A DNA stretch of 64,000 nucleotides, from positions 4,343,501 through 4,407,500 of the forward strand of contig NZ_CP067341.1 of the NCBI RefSeq assembly GCF_016638705.1, given 5' to 3'. Below are positions 32,688 through 42,029 of this stretch, in pieces; position 1 is the stretch's first letter, and each line of letters starts with the position of its first letter. Under the pieces are notes generated by a model that searched no databases, had not been told where the DNA came from, and saw only the letters and a program-made list of their open reading frames with translations. The stretch comes from Lysinibacillus agricola (lineage in GTDB: Bacteria > Bacillota > Bacilli > Bacillales_A > Planococcaceae). Position numbers and translations under genes: made by a program.

Positions 32688-35600
32688 TTGAAAGATTGGA
32701 TTGAGAAAATCAATGCAAAGATCGATGAATTAATTCAACAAAAATGGATGAAGAAATTACGTATTTCAGGAAGTGTTACCTGGAACTTATTTTTACTATT
32801 TTTAGTCTTTGCATTGGTAGGCACTGTATTTGCCGGTTCAGTTGGCGCTGGCTATTTTGCTTCACTTGTAAAAGAAGAGCCCCTACGCTCAAAGGAAGAA
32901 TTACGAAAAGAAATTTTCAATTACGATTCAACAAGTGAGATTTATTTTGCCAACGATATTTATATCGGAAAATTACGTACAGATTTAGACCGCCGAGTAA
33001 CAACATTAAACGATGTCGCACCTGATGTTGTGAATGCGGTATTAGCGACAGAGGACGAGTATTTCCGTGAACATAACGGAATAGTTCCGAAGGCCGTCAT
33101 CCGCGGGCTAGTTCAAGACGTAACAAACTCTTCTACACAAACTGGTGGCTCTACACTAACACAGCAGCTTATTAAAAACCAAGTATTAACAAACGAAGTA
33201 TCATATGAACGAAAAGCAAAAGAACTTTTACTTGCGATGCGCTTAGAACACTTTATGAAAAAGGAAGAAATTTTAGAGGCCTATTTAAACATAATACCTT
33301 ATGGTCGAAACGCTTCCGGTCGAAACATTGCAGGGGTAGAAACAGCTGCTGAAGGTATTTTCAATGTAAAAGCAAAGGATTTATCACTTCCTCAAGCAGC
33401 ATATATAGCTGGTATACCTCAATCACCTTTTACTTACACACCTTTCACAAATACAGGTGTACTTAAAAGTAAAGAAGCTCTACAACCAGGTATTGATCGT
33501 ATGAAAACTGTACTTTATCGTATGAAAGACGCAGGTTATATTAACGAAGCTCAATATAAAGAAGCACTGGCTTACGATATCACAGCTGACTTCCGTTCAC
33601 CGGAGATGCGCGCAGAAGATCGCTACCCATGGCTAACGTATGAGCTTGAAAGTCGAGCAAAAGACATTATTGCGGAAAAACTAGCAGAAGCAGATGGTAT
33701 TGATCCAGAGCGCTTAAAAAATGAAACAAAATTAAAAGAAAAGTATACGATTTTAGCAGATCGTGATGTCCGCTCAAAAGGTTATCGTATCTATTCAACT
33801 ATTAATAAGGATATGTACGATTCGATGCAAAAAGCAGCGGAAAACTTTCAAAATTACGGTCATACTTACACCGTTAAAGACAAAGATCCTGTAACAGGTG
33901 AAGAAATTGATGTTCAAATGCCTGTACAGGTTGGTAGTATTTTAATTGAAAATACTACAGGACGTATTTTAAGCTTTGTCGGTGGTCGTGATTTTGAATT
34001 AAAAAGTTATAACTATGCTACACAGGCAAAACGCTCAAATGGCTCAACAATGAAGCCTTTACTCATATATGCACCTGCAATAGAATACGGTGTAATCGGT
34101 GCAGGTAGCCCATTAGTCGACGTAAAATTCTCTATTCCCGGATGGAGTCCAAACAACTATAATACTAATGATGAACGAGGACTAATCCCTGCACGTGAGG
34201 CATTAGCAGATTCACAAAACTTATCAGCTATACGTCTATATTATAGTATTCTTAACAGACGCCCTGCCGATTATTTAGTAAAGATGGGAATCACAACCCT
34301 AAAGCCTGCTGATTTCACAAACATTTCAACTAGTCTCGGAGCCGTAGAAGAAGGTATTACTGTTGAAGAGAACACCAATGCCTTTGCAACTTTTGCAAAT
34401 GGTGGACAATTCATAGACTCTTATATGATTGATAGAATTGAAGACCAAAATGGAAATATCATTTATAAACACGAAGTTAAACCTGAACAAGTATTTAGTC
34501 CTGAAACTTCTTATATCGTTACAGATATGTTACGAGATGTGCTAACAAAAGGTACAGGTACACTTGCAAGAAATACATTAAAATTCTCTGCTGACTTTGC
34601 CGCTAAAACAGGTACTTCAGAAGGCTACAAAGACGTTTGGCTAGTTGGTTATAACCCGAATGTTTCTCTTGGTGTATGGATGGGTTATGATAAAAATCAA
34701 ACACTGGATGCATTTAATAATACGTATCAACGGCCTAGCATGCGAATTAATAAACTATGGGGAACATTAATGAATTCTGTGTATGATGTAGATCCACAGT
34801 TAATTGCCCCTAAAACTAGATTTGTGCAACCGAAAAATGTTGTTACTGCATCATTCTGTGGTATTTCTGGTTTAGCGCCATCTGCAGCATGTGCCAATGC
34901 TGGTCTCGTGCGCTCAGATTTGTTTAACGCGAAAGTATTTTTACCTTCACAAGCTGATGATAGCTTAGCTTCCTCAAGCGTTGTTACGATAAAAGGTAAA
35001 ACTTATAATGCACTTCCTAACACACCGGCAGAATTTGTAAAAGCAGGTGGTGCAGGTATTAATCAAGCATTTATTAAACGAATGCTAGGCCCACTTGGCG
35101 GTAACCCGGCCAGCCTATTACCAAAAAATTCGTCATTAGCGAATTCATCGGTATCAGCTGTTGATTTCCCGGCAGATAATAATCCGCCAGCAGCTGTAAC
35201 TGCTTCAGTTAATGGCAATACATTATCTTGGTCAGGCTCTTCAAACGATGTAGTCGGTTATCGTATATATAAAGTAACAAATGGTGGTAGAACACTTGTC
35301 GGATCGGTACTTGAATCAACACAAAGTATGGCGGTAGCAAGTGGTCAAGCCTACGTTGTTGTCGCTGTAGATATTACAGGTTTAACTTCATCGCAATCCA
35401 ATGTTGTTTCTACTGGTGGCAGTGCAAGTGAAAAAGAAAAAGTAAAAGTAAAAGAAGAAGAACCTGAACAAAAAGAAAATCAAGAAGAAATTCCACCAAC
35501 TACTCCACCTACTAATGAAAATGACCCGGGCAATAATGGAAGCGGCTCAGAAAATGGCAATGGTTCTGGTGGAAGTAACGGAAATGGCTCAAATAACGGC

Positions 35601-35795
35601 TCTGGGAACAACGGAAACGGCTCGAATAACGGCAATGGTTCCGAGAATAATGGAAATGGCTCGAATAACGGCAACGGTTCCGGAAACAACGGCAATGGCT
35701 CAAATAACGGCAACGGTTCCGGAAACAACGGCAATGGCTCTACCGGAGGAGATAACGGAAACACAACTCCACCTACTGACCCACCTGCCCAATAA
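32688..35795 (+). CDS. Class A penicillin-binding protein (PBP1A-like) with FN3 and Gly/Asn-rich tail
   Basis: A 1035-residue bifunctional peptidoglycan synthase. Order: short cytoplasmic N-terminus, membrane helix (about 30-60), GT51 glycosyltransferase with catalytic E122 (ATEDEYF) and GGSTLTQQLIKN, then transpeptidase with STMK (S453), SQN (509-511) and KTGT (640-643), a fibronectin-III-like domain (about 825-905), a Lys/Glu stretch, and a C-terminal low-complexity tail of NGNGS repeats (about 945-1035). Start is TTG, nine bases after AGGAGG. TATAAT at 32656 is the likely -10 box. It is divergent from tyrS. Confidence 0.94.
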   Translation: MKDWIEKINAKIDELIQQKWMKKLRISGSVTWNLFLLFLVFALVGTVFAGSVGAGYFASLVKEEPLRSKEELRKEIFNYDSTSEIYFANDIYIGKLRTDLDRRVTTLNDVAPDVVNAVLATEDEYFREHNGIVPKAVIRGLVQDVTNSSTQTGGSTLTQQLIKNQVLTNEVSYERKAKELLLAMRLEHFMKKEEILEAYLNIIPYGRNASGRNIAGVETAAEGIFNVKAKDLSLPQAAYIAGIPQSPFTYTPFTNTGVLKSKEALQPGIDRMKTVLYRMKDAGYINEAQYKEALAYDITADFRSPEMRAEDRYPWLTYELESRAKDIIAEKLAEADGIDPERLKNETKLKEKYTILADRDVRSKGYRIYSTINKDMYDSMQKAAENFQNYGHTYTVKDKDPVTGEEIDVQMPVQVGSILIENTTGRILSFVGGRDFELKSYNYATQAKRSNGSTMKPLLIYAPAIEYGVIGAGSPLVDVKFSIPGWSPNNYNTNDERGLIPAREALADSQNLSAIRLYYSILNRRPADYLVKMGITTLKPADFTNISTSLGAVEEGITVEENTNAFATFANGGQFIDSYMIDRIEDQNGNIIYKHEVKPEQVFSPETSYIVTDMLRDVLTKGTGTLARNTLKFSADFAAKTGTSEGYKDVWLVGYNPNVSLGVWMGYDKNQTLDAFNNTYQRPSMRINKLWGTLMNSVYDVDPQLIAPKTRFVQPKNVVTASFCGISGLAPSAACANAGLVRSDLFNAKVFLPSQADDSLASSSVVTIKGKTYNALPNTPAEFVKAGGAGINQAFIKRMLGPLGGNPASLLPKNSSLANSSVSAVDFPADNNPPAAVTASVNGNTLSWSGSSNDVVGYRIYKVTNGGRTLVGSVLESTQSMAVASGQAYVVVAVDITGLTSSQSNVVSTGGSASEKEKVKVKEEEPEQKENQEEIPPTTPPTNENDPGNNGSGSENGNGSGGSNGNGSNNGSGNNGNGSNNGNGSENNGNGSNNGNGSGNNGNGSNNGNGSGNNGNGSTGGDNGNTTPPTDPPAQ

Positions 35796-35798
35796 CCA

Positions 35799-35845
35799 AC
35801 AAGCTTACTACAGTTCAAAAGTGATTGTAGTAAGCTTGTTTTTTT
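35799..35845 (+). terminator. Terminator of the PBP gene
   Basis: CAAGCTTACTACA / TGTAGTAAGCTTG stem then TTTTTTTG. Confidence 0.93.
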
Positions 35846-35887
35846 GTCATTATAAAGAAGACTACTAATTTGAAGGGGTGGGATAAT

Positions 35888-36769
35888 ATGAATATTTTAG
35901 TTTTAGGAGGCACTCGCTTTTTTGGTAAAAAGCTTATTGAACTCTGTCTTCAAAATGGGCATAGCGTAACTATTTTAACACGTGGTCAAAGTGGAAATCC
36001 TTTTGGTACAAAAGTGAAACAGCTAGTTGTTAATCGAGATGATGCTGATGCGTTGTCACAGGCACTATCAAGTACTACATGGGATATTGTCTATGATAAT
36101 ATTTGCTATTCTCCCAACGAAGCTCATAAAATATGTGAAATTTTAGAAGGTAAAACGAACAAGCTCGTTTTCACCTCTACTCTCTCAACCTACGAAATAG
36201 ACGGCACTGTAAAAACAGAAGACGATTTTAATCCATACGATTATGAAGTTCGAATGGGAAACCGTGAAGATCTTTCATATGGGGAAGGTAAACGACAAGC
36301 AGAGGCAGTACTTTTCAAAGAGGCTACGTTCCCCGTCGTCGCTGTACGTTTCCCTATTGTTATGGGTGAGAATGACTATACACGCCGTTTACATTTTCAC
36401 GTTGAACGAATTTTACAGGAGCAGCCTATTTCACTCCCAAATGTTGATGCGAAGATGAGCTATATTACGGATGACGAAGCAGCTGCATTTTTATATTTTG
36501 CTGGCATTACGCCAATTGATGGACCTTTTAATGCAACAGCAACAGGTGCGATTTCGTTAAAAAATTTGATTGGACTTATTGAAGAAGCAAGCGGAAAGCA
36601 TGCAAAAATTTCACTTGTAGGTGGCGATGAAAAGTCGCAGTCCCCATACGGAGTTCCAGCAGATTGGTATATGTCAACTACAAAGGCAGAAGCTGCAGGC
36701 TTTGCATTTAGTCAACTTCATGATTGGCTTCCTGCTCTAGTGCAAACATTAGTAAAAGAGCTGCAATAA
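35888..36769 (+). CDS. NAD-dependent epimerase/dehydratase-family protein
   Basis: A 293-residue extended short-chain dehydrogenase fold. The nucleotide loop is LVLGGTRFFGKKL (GxxxFxG form) and the active-site pair is in SYGEGKRQAEAVL (YxxxK) near residue 133. The fold is close to the isoflavone-reductase/mRNA-binding-like epimerases common in bacilli. The substrate is unknown. I use the ATG at 35888, after AAGGGGTGGGATA, instead of one six codons upstream that would overlap the ribosome site. A stand-alone gene. Confidence 0.85.
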   Translation: MNILVLGGTRFFGKKLIELCLQNGHSVTILTRGQSGNPFGTKVKQLVVNRDDADALSQALSSTTWDIVYDNICYSPNEAHKICEILEGKTNKLVFTSTLSTYEIDGTVKTEDDFNPYDYEVRMGNREDLSYGEGKRQAEAVLFKEATFPVVAVRFPIVMGENDYTRRLHFHVERILQEQPISLPNVDAKMSYITDDEAAAFLYFAGITPIDGPFNATATGAISLKNLIGLIEEASGKHAKISLVGGDEKSQSPYGVPADWYMSTTKAEAAGFAFSQLHDWLPALVQTLVKELQ

Positions 36770-36782
36770 AGTGAAACTTTAA

Positions 36783-36940
36783 TCGGTGGAGTATTCTTTA
36801 CCCCACTGATTATTAGTCTTCACCAATCGGGCTTTTACGGGCAGTTACTCTCCCACCTAAATTCGAGGCGAGAGTCTTGTACCTAACGCTTTGCTTTCGG
36901 TACAGATAAAGTACTGCCCGTTAATGCGGGATAAGATTTT
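36783..36940 (-). repeat. Structured intergenic repeat, family 3, copy 1
   Basis: Shares with 38541-38719: CCACTGATTATTAGTCTTC, ACCAATCGGGCT, GGCAGTT, a hairpin with AGTCTTGTACC, GCTTTCG, TACAGATAAA and CTGCCCGTT..ATGCGGGATAA. The ends ACGGGCAGT and ACTGCCCGT are inverted. It contains the element GACTC..CACC..GGTGGGAG also seen near 62300. No gene is visible. Confidence 0.78.
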
Positions 36941-36959
36941 ACTAAACTACAAACTTATC

Positions 36960-37185
36960 ACCGAATGCGGGGTTGATTTCCGGTCCGGCTGGGCGCTTTG
37001 CCGCTGACGCTTCGCTTTCGCGCAGATAAAACATTGTTGCTGTCGCTTTCGCACAGATAAAACATTGTCGCTGTCGCACAGAGCAAAGCTTCCTAGGGGC
37101 GTCCGATGAGCCGCTGATCCCTAAGGAGTCGCCCAGCCTCCACTCCAATCAACTTTTATACATGGCATATTTTTTAAAAATATCA
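36960..37185 (+). repeat. Mosaic palindromic repeat, copy G
   Basis: Left end GGTTGATTTCCGGTCC + GGCTGGGCG, about three 36-bp units (GCTTCGCTTTCGCGCAG, ATAAAACATTGTTGCTGT), core GGGGCGTCCGATGAGCCGC, alternative right end CGCCCAGCCTCCACTCC, AATCAAC, and tail TATACATGGCATA. The 88-bp hairpin module is absent. Confidence 0.85.
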
Positions 37186-37208
37186 TCCTCATTTTTAGAG
37201 GTAAGCAT

Positions 37209-37250
37209 TAAAAAATCTGCTAGATTTCTTACAAAGAAGTCTAGCAGATT
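37209..37250 (-). terminator. Terminator of the arginine operon
   Basis: AATCTGCTAGA / TCTAGCAGATT stem followed in gene sense by TTTTTTAA. Confidence 0.9.
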
Positions 37251-37274
37251 CATTCGTATTTAATTAACCTGATA

Positions 37275-38405
37275 CTATGACAGTATCGTTTTTAAAATCG
37301 CTATCGCCTCATTGATTTCTGCTTTTGACACGGTCAATGGAGGTAAAAGTCGAATAACATTTGGCCCTGCACCTACTAATAATAAGCCCTTTTCCTCTGC
37401 TGTAGCTATATAAGGGGCAACCTCAGCATCGCCACAGCCAATGCCAAGCAGTAAGCCCTGGCCCTGTACCGTATAATTAGAAGGGAGATTCGCTTTCAAC
37501 TGCTTCACAAAATACGTGGATAGCTCCTGTACATGTTGTAAAAAAGCAGGTTCAAAAACATGATCAAGCACGGTTTCAGCAACACTCATTGCAAGTGGAT
37601 TACCACCGAATGTTGTCCCATGTGTGCCAGGACTAAATGTATCATATAGCTCAGCTGTTCCAAGCATCCCACCGACAGGGAAACCACCACCTAGCCCTTT
37701 TGCTAATGTCACAATATTTGGTTTTAATATCGTTTGCTCATAAGCATATCTTGTTCCTGTTCGTCCAATACCTGTTTGAACCTCATCGATAATCAGTAAT
37801 ATTCCTTTGTCATCACAGGCTTTAGCTATTGCTGCTGCGAATTCTGGAGATACACTGTTAACACCGCCCTCACCTTGAATCATTTCCAACATAATTGCTG
37901 CGACAGAATCATCAATCGTTGCTTCAAGTGCTGCCACATCATTAAAAGGAAGAATCGTAAATTTTTCAACAAGTGGTCCGAAGCCATTATGTACCTTGCC
38001 CTGACCTGTTGCGGACATAGCTCCAAAAGTTCGCCCATGGAAAGATTTTTCAAATGTAATAATATGATTTTTCCCTGTATGCTTACGCGCTAGCTTGATA
38101 GCCGCTTCGTTTGCTTCTGCACCGCTATTACAGAAAAATGCATAAGAAAAATGTGTATCTGCTATTAATTTTTGTGCAACCTTCTCCTGACCAGGAATAT
38201 CAAAAAGGTTAGAAATATGCCAAAGCTTTTCACTTTGATCATGAATAGCCTTCACAATCGCAGGATTTGCATGACCAAGACTCACTACAGCGATCCCACT
38301 TGTAAAATCTAAATATTTTTTGCCAGTAGAATCTTCTACAATGGTTCCTTGCCCTTTGACAATTCGGGCGCGGCGTTTGCCGTAATTTCCAAATAAAGCA
38401 CTCAT
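37275..38405 (-). CDS. argD: Acetylornithine aminotransferase
   Basis: A 376-residue class III PLP aminotransferase converting N-acetylglutamate semialdehyde to N-acetylornithine. Visible hallmarks: YLDFTSGIAVVSLGHANP near residue 30, FFCNSGAEANEAAIKLAR near 90, the PLP-contacting LLIIDEVQTGIGRTG near 185 and the Schiff-base lysine in TLAKGLGGGFPVG near 220. It is separated from argB by a 290-bp gap largely filled by a family-3 repeat, but all four genes run the same way under one promoter. Confidence 0.95.
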   Translation of the reverse strand: MSALFGNYGKRRARIVKGQGTIVEDSTGKKYLDFTSGIAVVSLGHANPAIVKAIHDQSEKLWHISNLFDIPGQEKVAQKLIADTHFSYAFFCNSGAEANEAAIKLARKHTGKNHIITFEKSFHGRTFGAMSATGQGKVHNGFGPLVEKFTILPFNDVAALEATIDDSVAAIMLEMIQGEGGVNSVSPEFAAAIAKACDDKGILLIIDEVQTGIGRTGTRYAYEQTILKPNIVTLAKGLGGGFPVGGMLGTAELYDTFSPGTHGTTFGGNPLAMSVAETVLDHVFEPAFLQHVQELSTYFVKQLKANLPSNYTVQGQGLLLGIGCGDAEVAPYIATAEEKGLLLVGAGPNVIRLLPPLTVSKAEINEAIAILKTILS

Positions 38406-38540
38406 TTTATCACTCCTACTAAATTTGCTATAGCTAGAACCATCAATCTTCTTCTCTACACAACTATATTGCTAACGTTAAGTCATTAGAACGGTCACTC
38501 TAATCTATAATGAAGAATGACCTTTACTGAGTGAGGCTAA

Positions 38541-38719
38541 AGTGATTAATCAATGGGGGTCTCTTCATTCTCCCACTGATTATTAGTCTTCACCAATCGG
38601 GCTCTTTTACAGGCAGTTTATCTCCCGCCTAACTTCTTTCGCTGAATTTGAGGTGGGAGTCTTGTACCTGTAACTTGCTTTCGATACAGATAAATTACTG
38701 CCCGTTCATGCGGGATAAA
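38541..38719 (-). repeat. Structured intergenic repeat, family 3, copy 2 (overlaps argB end)
   Basis: Collinear with 36783-36940 (CCACTGATTATTAGTCTTC, CACCAATCGGGCT, GGTGGGAGTCTTGTACC, TACAGATAAA, CTGCCCGTT, ATGCGGGATAA). Its right end runs into the last eight codons of argB. It also carries AATCAATGGGG / CCCACTGATT, a further stem. It fills the argB-argD gap. Confidence 0.78.
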
Positions 38720-39474
38720 ATCGTCGTACCTACTAGAGAATCCCCAACAATTTGCACTGATGGAATACCTGCACTTAAACATTCAAGAGCTCCTTGAACT
38801 TTTGGTAACATCCCACCATAAATATGCCCCTCCTCAATCCATTGATTGATGAAGGAAGGTGTTGCTTTCGATTGATATTCATTGTTAATTCGAATACCAC
38901 TTACATCCGTTACAAGTAATAAGCTATCTGCATCTATAGCTAATGCTATTTCACTTGCTACCGTATCTCCATTAATATTTAATGCCTGACCACGTTCATC
39001 TGCTCCAATGCAAGCAATAACTGGTACAATCCCTGCACTAATTAATGCTTCTAGCAAAGATGTATTGACGGTTTTTACTTCACCAACAAAACCGTATACA
39101 TCTTTGTCTAGATAATCCGCTACAATTAGCTGACCATCGAAGCCATTTAAACCAATAGCAGCAATACCTGCCGTTGTTAATTCATGAACAAGCGCTGGAT
39201 TGACCTTACCTATTAACGTTGATTGTACAATGGCAATTGCAGCTTCGCTAGTAACACGAATACCGTTTAAAGCGTGTGATTCTACCCCGCGCACTGCAAG
39301 TTCACGGTTAATGGCTGGGCCACCACCATGGGTAATAATAAGCTCTATACCGCTCTCTTGGAGTTTTTTTAAATTCTCAAAAAACGACTCGTTTAAGCCT
39401 TCTAGCGTACTGCCACCAAGCTTAATGACCATACGTTTACGAACGGTATGATGCATTGATTTGGACGTAGTCAT
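38695..39474 (-). CDS. argB: Acetylglutamate kinase
   Basis: A 259-residue amino-acid kinase phosphorylating N-acetylglutamate. Motifs: RMVIKLGGSTLEG near residue 14, LIITHGGGPAINREL near 46, NGDTVASEIALAI near 168 and GGMLPKVQGALECL near 220. It starts within the end of argJ (38-base overlap); a second ATG six codons on (39456) is also possible and neither has a strong ribosome site, consistent with translational coupling. The final residues (SRMNGQ) and stop are supplied by repeat sequence, so the natural end was probably LVGTTILS. Confidence 0.93.
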   Translation of the reverse strand: MTTSKSMHHTVRKRMVIKLGGSTLEGLNESFFENLKKLQESGIELIITHGGGPAINRELAVRGVESHALNGIRVTSEAAIAIVQSTLIGKVNPALVHELTTAGIAAIGLNGFDGQLIVADYLDKDVYGFVGEVKTVNTSLLEALISAGIVPVIACIGADERGQALNINGDTVASEIALAIDADSLLLVTDVSGIRINNEYQSKATPSFINQWIEEGHIYGGMLPKVQGALECLSAGIPSVQIVGDSLVGTTILSRMNGQ

Positions 39475-40669
39475 AGGTTAGATCACATCCCCAAGCATGC
39501 CCCTTGCCTTCACCCATACCAAGTGACACATAGATTTTCACTTCATTCATTTTTAAAATTCGAATTAATTCATCCTCTGAGAATGGAACTGGCTCACCGT
39601 TTTCGACCATTGTTGTGCCACCAATTTGGATCGTAATTTTATCCGGATCAACTTTCGCACCACTGTAGCCTACAGCTGCAATAATACGTCCCCAATTTGC
39701 ATCACAACCAAATACTGCTGTTTTCACAAGTGGTGAACCAACTACTGTTTTAGCAATTTTACGTGCCTCTTCATCCGAAAATGCGCCTTCTACTTCAACC
39801 TCAATCAGCTTCGTTGCACCCTCTCCATCTTTGGCAATCATTTTCGCTAAGTCTTGTGCTACTGTTTTTAATGTATAATAAAAGTTTTGCCAATCTGGAT
39901 GGGCCGGAGTTAAAGCTTCATTACCTGCTAACCCGTTTGCCATTATAACTACTGTATCATTTGTAGATGTATCTCCATCCACCGTAATTGCATTAAAAGT
40001 CAGATTTGTGATATCAGATAATGTAGCTTGCAGGACATCCGATTCAATATTTGCATCTGTCGTAATAAAACCAAGCATCGTCGCCATATTTGGTTCAATC
40101 ATACCTGAACCTTTTGCAACCCCAGCGATAATAACCTCTTTACCATCGACAATAGTGCTGTAGCTTGTGTTTTTCATCACCGTATCTGTTGTCAAAATCG
40201 CTTGTGCAAAATCAATAGCACTTTCTAAACTATCCTTTGGCGCTAACTGATTAATCCCATTTGCCACTGGCTCCATATTCATCATTTCACCGATCACACC
40301 CGTTGAGCAAACCCCTACTAAATTTGCCTCGATACAAAGCTTTTCTGCCATTAGCGCCTGCATTGTTTGTGCATCCTTCGCCCTCTGCTTCCCTGTACAT
40401 GCATTAGCATTTCCAGAGTTGACAATCATCGCCTGCATTTTCTTCGTTGTGTAGACAACTTCTTTCGTTACTTTTAATGGTGCTGCCTGCACAGCATTCG
40501 TTGTAAAGACACCGGCTACACTTGCTGGTACCTCACTGACTAACACGGCTAAATCTTTTTTCTTATGCTTTAATCCACAATGTATACCCGAAGCTTTAAA
40601 GCCTTTTGGTGAAACAATATTTTTACTTGATAATTTTTTCATAATATTTATTGATGCGATTAATGTCAT
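39437..40669 (-). CDS. argJ: Bifunctional glutamate N-acetyltransferase / ornithine acetyltransferase
   Basis: A 410-residue Ntn-like enzyme that starts the cyclic arginine pathway and recycles acetyl groups from acetylornithine. It self-cleaves into two chains between A196 and T197 in EPNMATMLGF; T197 is the nucleophile. GNANACTG near 87 and the CSTGVIGE block near 121 are family motifs. AAGGAGG precedes the ATG. Lies 36 bases after argC and overlaps argB. Confidence 0.95.
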   Translation of the reverse strand: MTLIASINIMKKLSSKNIVSPKGFKASGIHCGLKHKKKDLAVLVSEVPASVAGVFTTNAVQAAPLKVTKEVVYTTKKMQAMIVNSGNANACTGKQRAKDAQTMQALMAEKLCIEANLVGVCSTGVIGEMMNMEPVANGINQLAPKDSLESAIDFAQAILTTDTVMKNTSYSTIVDGKEVIIAGVAKGSGMIEPNMATMLGFITTDANIESDVLQATLSDITNLTFNAITVDGDTSTNDTVVIMANGLAGNEALTPAHPDWQNFYYTLKTVAQDLAKMIAKDGEGATKLIEVEVEGAFSDEEARKIAKTVVGSPLVKTAVFGCDANWGRIIAAVGYSGAKVDPDKITIQIGGTTMVENGEPVPFSEDELIRILKMNEVKIYVSLGMGEGKGHAWGCDLTYDYVQINASYRS

Positions 40670-40705
40670 AAAATAGTTCCTCCTTGTTTTTTTAATATGA
40701 GATCA

Positions 40706-41740
40706 TTAAATAAAGAACGGTACAACATCCAGCCCTGTCGTTTGCGGTAAATCAAATTGAACGTTCATATTTTGAATGGCTTGCCCTGCAGCCCCTTTGA
40801 CTAAATTATCTATGACACCAACAATTGTGGCACGATTTGTACGGCTATCTACTTTCACTAAAATATCGCAATAGTTCGAACCTTTAACATGGTTTGTTCC
40901 TAGGCTATTTGCATCTGTAACGATTCGCACGAACGGATGCTTTTCATAGGTATTCTGTAAACAAGATACTAACCGCTTCTCTGTGACACCAGGCATAACA
41001 GGCGCATATGAGGTCGATAAAATCCCTCTCGACATTGGCACTAAATGAGTATTAAAAGAAATAGTTGTTTCGACACCTGCAAACATAGAAATGGCCTGCT
41101 CAATTTCTGGTATATGCTGATGTGTATTCGTTTTATAGATTGAAAAGCTTTCATTCGCCTCACTAAAATGCGTCGTTTGTGATGGCTTATTTCCAGCTCC
41201 TGAAATCCCACTTTTTGCATCAATCACTAAAAAGCTCGGATCAATCAATTGTTCTTTTAGCAATGGTAACAACGAAAGCAAAACTGCTGTTGGATAGCAC
41301 CCTGGATTTGCGATAAGAGACGCTTGTTGAACATGTTCTGCATTCCATTCAGTTAAACCATAAACACTTTGTTGAATAACTTCTAGTGGCGCCGCTTTTT
41401 TACCGTACCACGCTTCATAGCTTGCTGGATCTTTTAAACGGAAGTCTCCAGATAAATCTATTAACTTAGGACCTTTCCCTACCAATGGAGGTAATAGCTC
41501 ACTTGTCACCCCTGAAGGCGTACTTGTAAAAACAACATCAAATTTCTCTAAAGCTCCATAATCAATCTTTTGTAAAGGTGTATCGGCAATATGAACAAGA
41601 TGACCAAACTTAGAAGAAAAAATTACACCTTCTTCAGAAGATGTGAATAAATCGATCCGCTCCACCGCTTTATGATTATGTAAAAATCGAATAAGTTCTA
41701 ATCCACCATATCCGGTTGCACCAACAATTCCTACTTTCAA
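40706..41740 (-). CDS. argC: N-acetyl-gamma-glutamyl-phosphate reductase
   Basis: A 344-residue NADPH-dependent reductase. The nucleotide motif GIVGATGYGG is at the N-terminus and the catalytic C148 in IANPGCYPTA. The start is best read as TTG at 41740 (KVGIVGATGYGGLE): GAGG lies eight bases upstream, while a GTG three codons earlier overlaps that site. It is the first gene of argCJBD. A partial, decayed duplicate of its 5' half lies at 42356-42717. Confidence 0.95.
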   Translation of the reverse strand: MKVGIVGATGYGGLELIRFLHNHKAVERIDLFTSSEEGVIFSSKFGHLVHIADTPLQKIDYGALEKFDVVFTSTPSGVTSELLPPLVGKGPKLIDLSGDFRLKDPASYEAWYGKKAAPLEVIQQSVYGLTEWNAEHVQQASLIANPGCYPTAVLLSLLPLLKEQLIDPSFLVIDAKSGISGAGNKPSQTTHFSEANESFSIYKTNTHQHIPEIEQAISMFAGVETTISFNTHLVPMSRGILSTSYAPVMPGVTEKRLVSCLQNTYEKHPFVRIVTDANSLGTNHVKGSNYCDILVKVDSRTNRATIVGVIDNLVKGAAGQAIQNMNVQFDLPQTTGLDVVPFFI

Positions 41741-41769
41741 TACACTCACCTCTGAAATAAGTTAAAATT

Positions 41770-41815
41770 AGTATACGTCTGCATATTTATTAAGTCAACT
41801 GAATTTTTATTTATA
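41770..41815 (-). promoter_or_regulatory. argC promoter with ARG-box-like operator
   Basis: In gene sense TTGACT (41793-41798), a 17-base spacer, TATACT (41770-41775). Immediately upstream is TATAAATAAAAATTCA (41800-41815), which resembles the AhrC/ArgR ARG-box half-sites TGAAT/ATTCA around an A/T centre. The operator abuts the -35 box, so arginine-dependent repression is likely. Confidence 0.7.
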
Positions 41816-42029
41816 TTAGAATTTTTCGCAAACTTCGTTTAATGAATGATTTTGAAAAAAATTTAGATAACTAAACGCTATAAAACAAAGAGAAGACTTA
41901 GAAATAGTGACTAAATCTCTAATAGATTAACTTTTATAAAGCATTTATATAGTTAATTTACCATTTACGAACAGTTGGAAGCTGCTATTGCGTAATCATA
42001 TGGTAAATTGTTTTGGATAAGATGGTACA

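Noticed and set aside
35480..35818. Leftward Pro/Leu/Glu-rich frame antisense to the PBP tail
   Set aside because: It is the complement of the NGNGS-coding tandem repeat; composition explains the open frame and there is no ribosome site.
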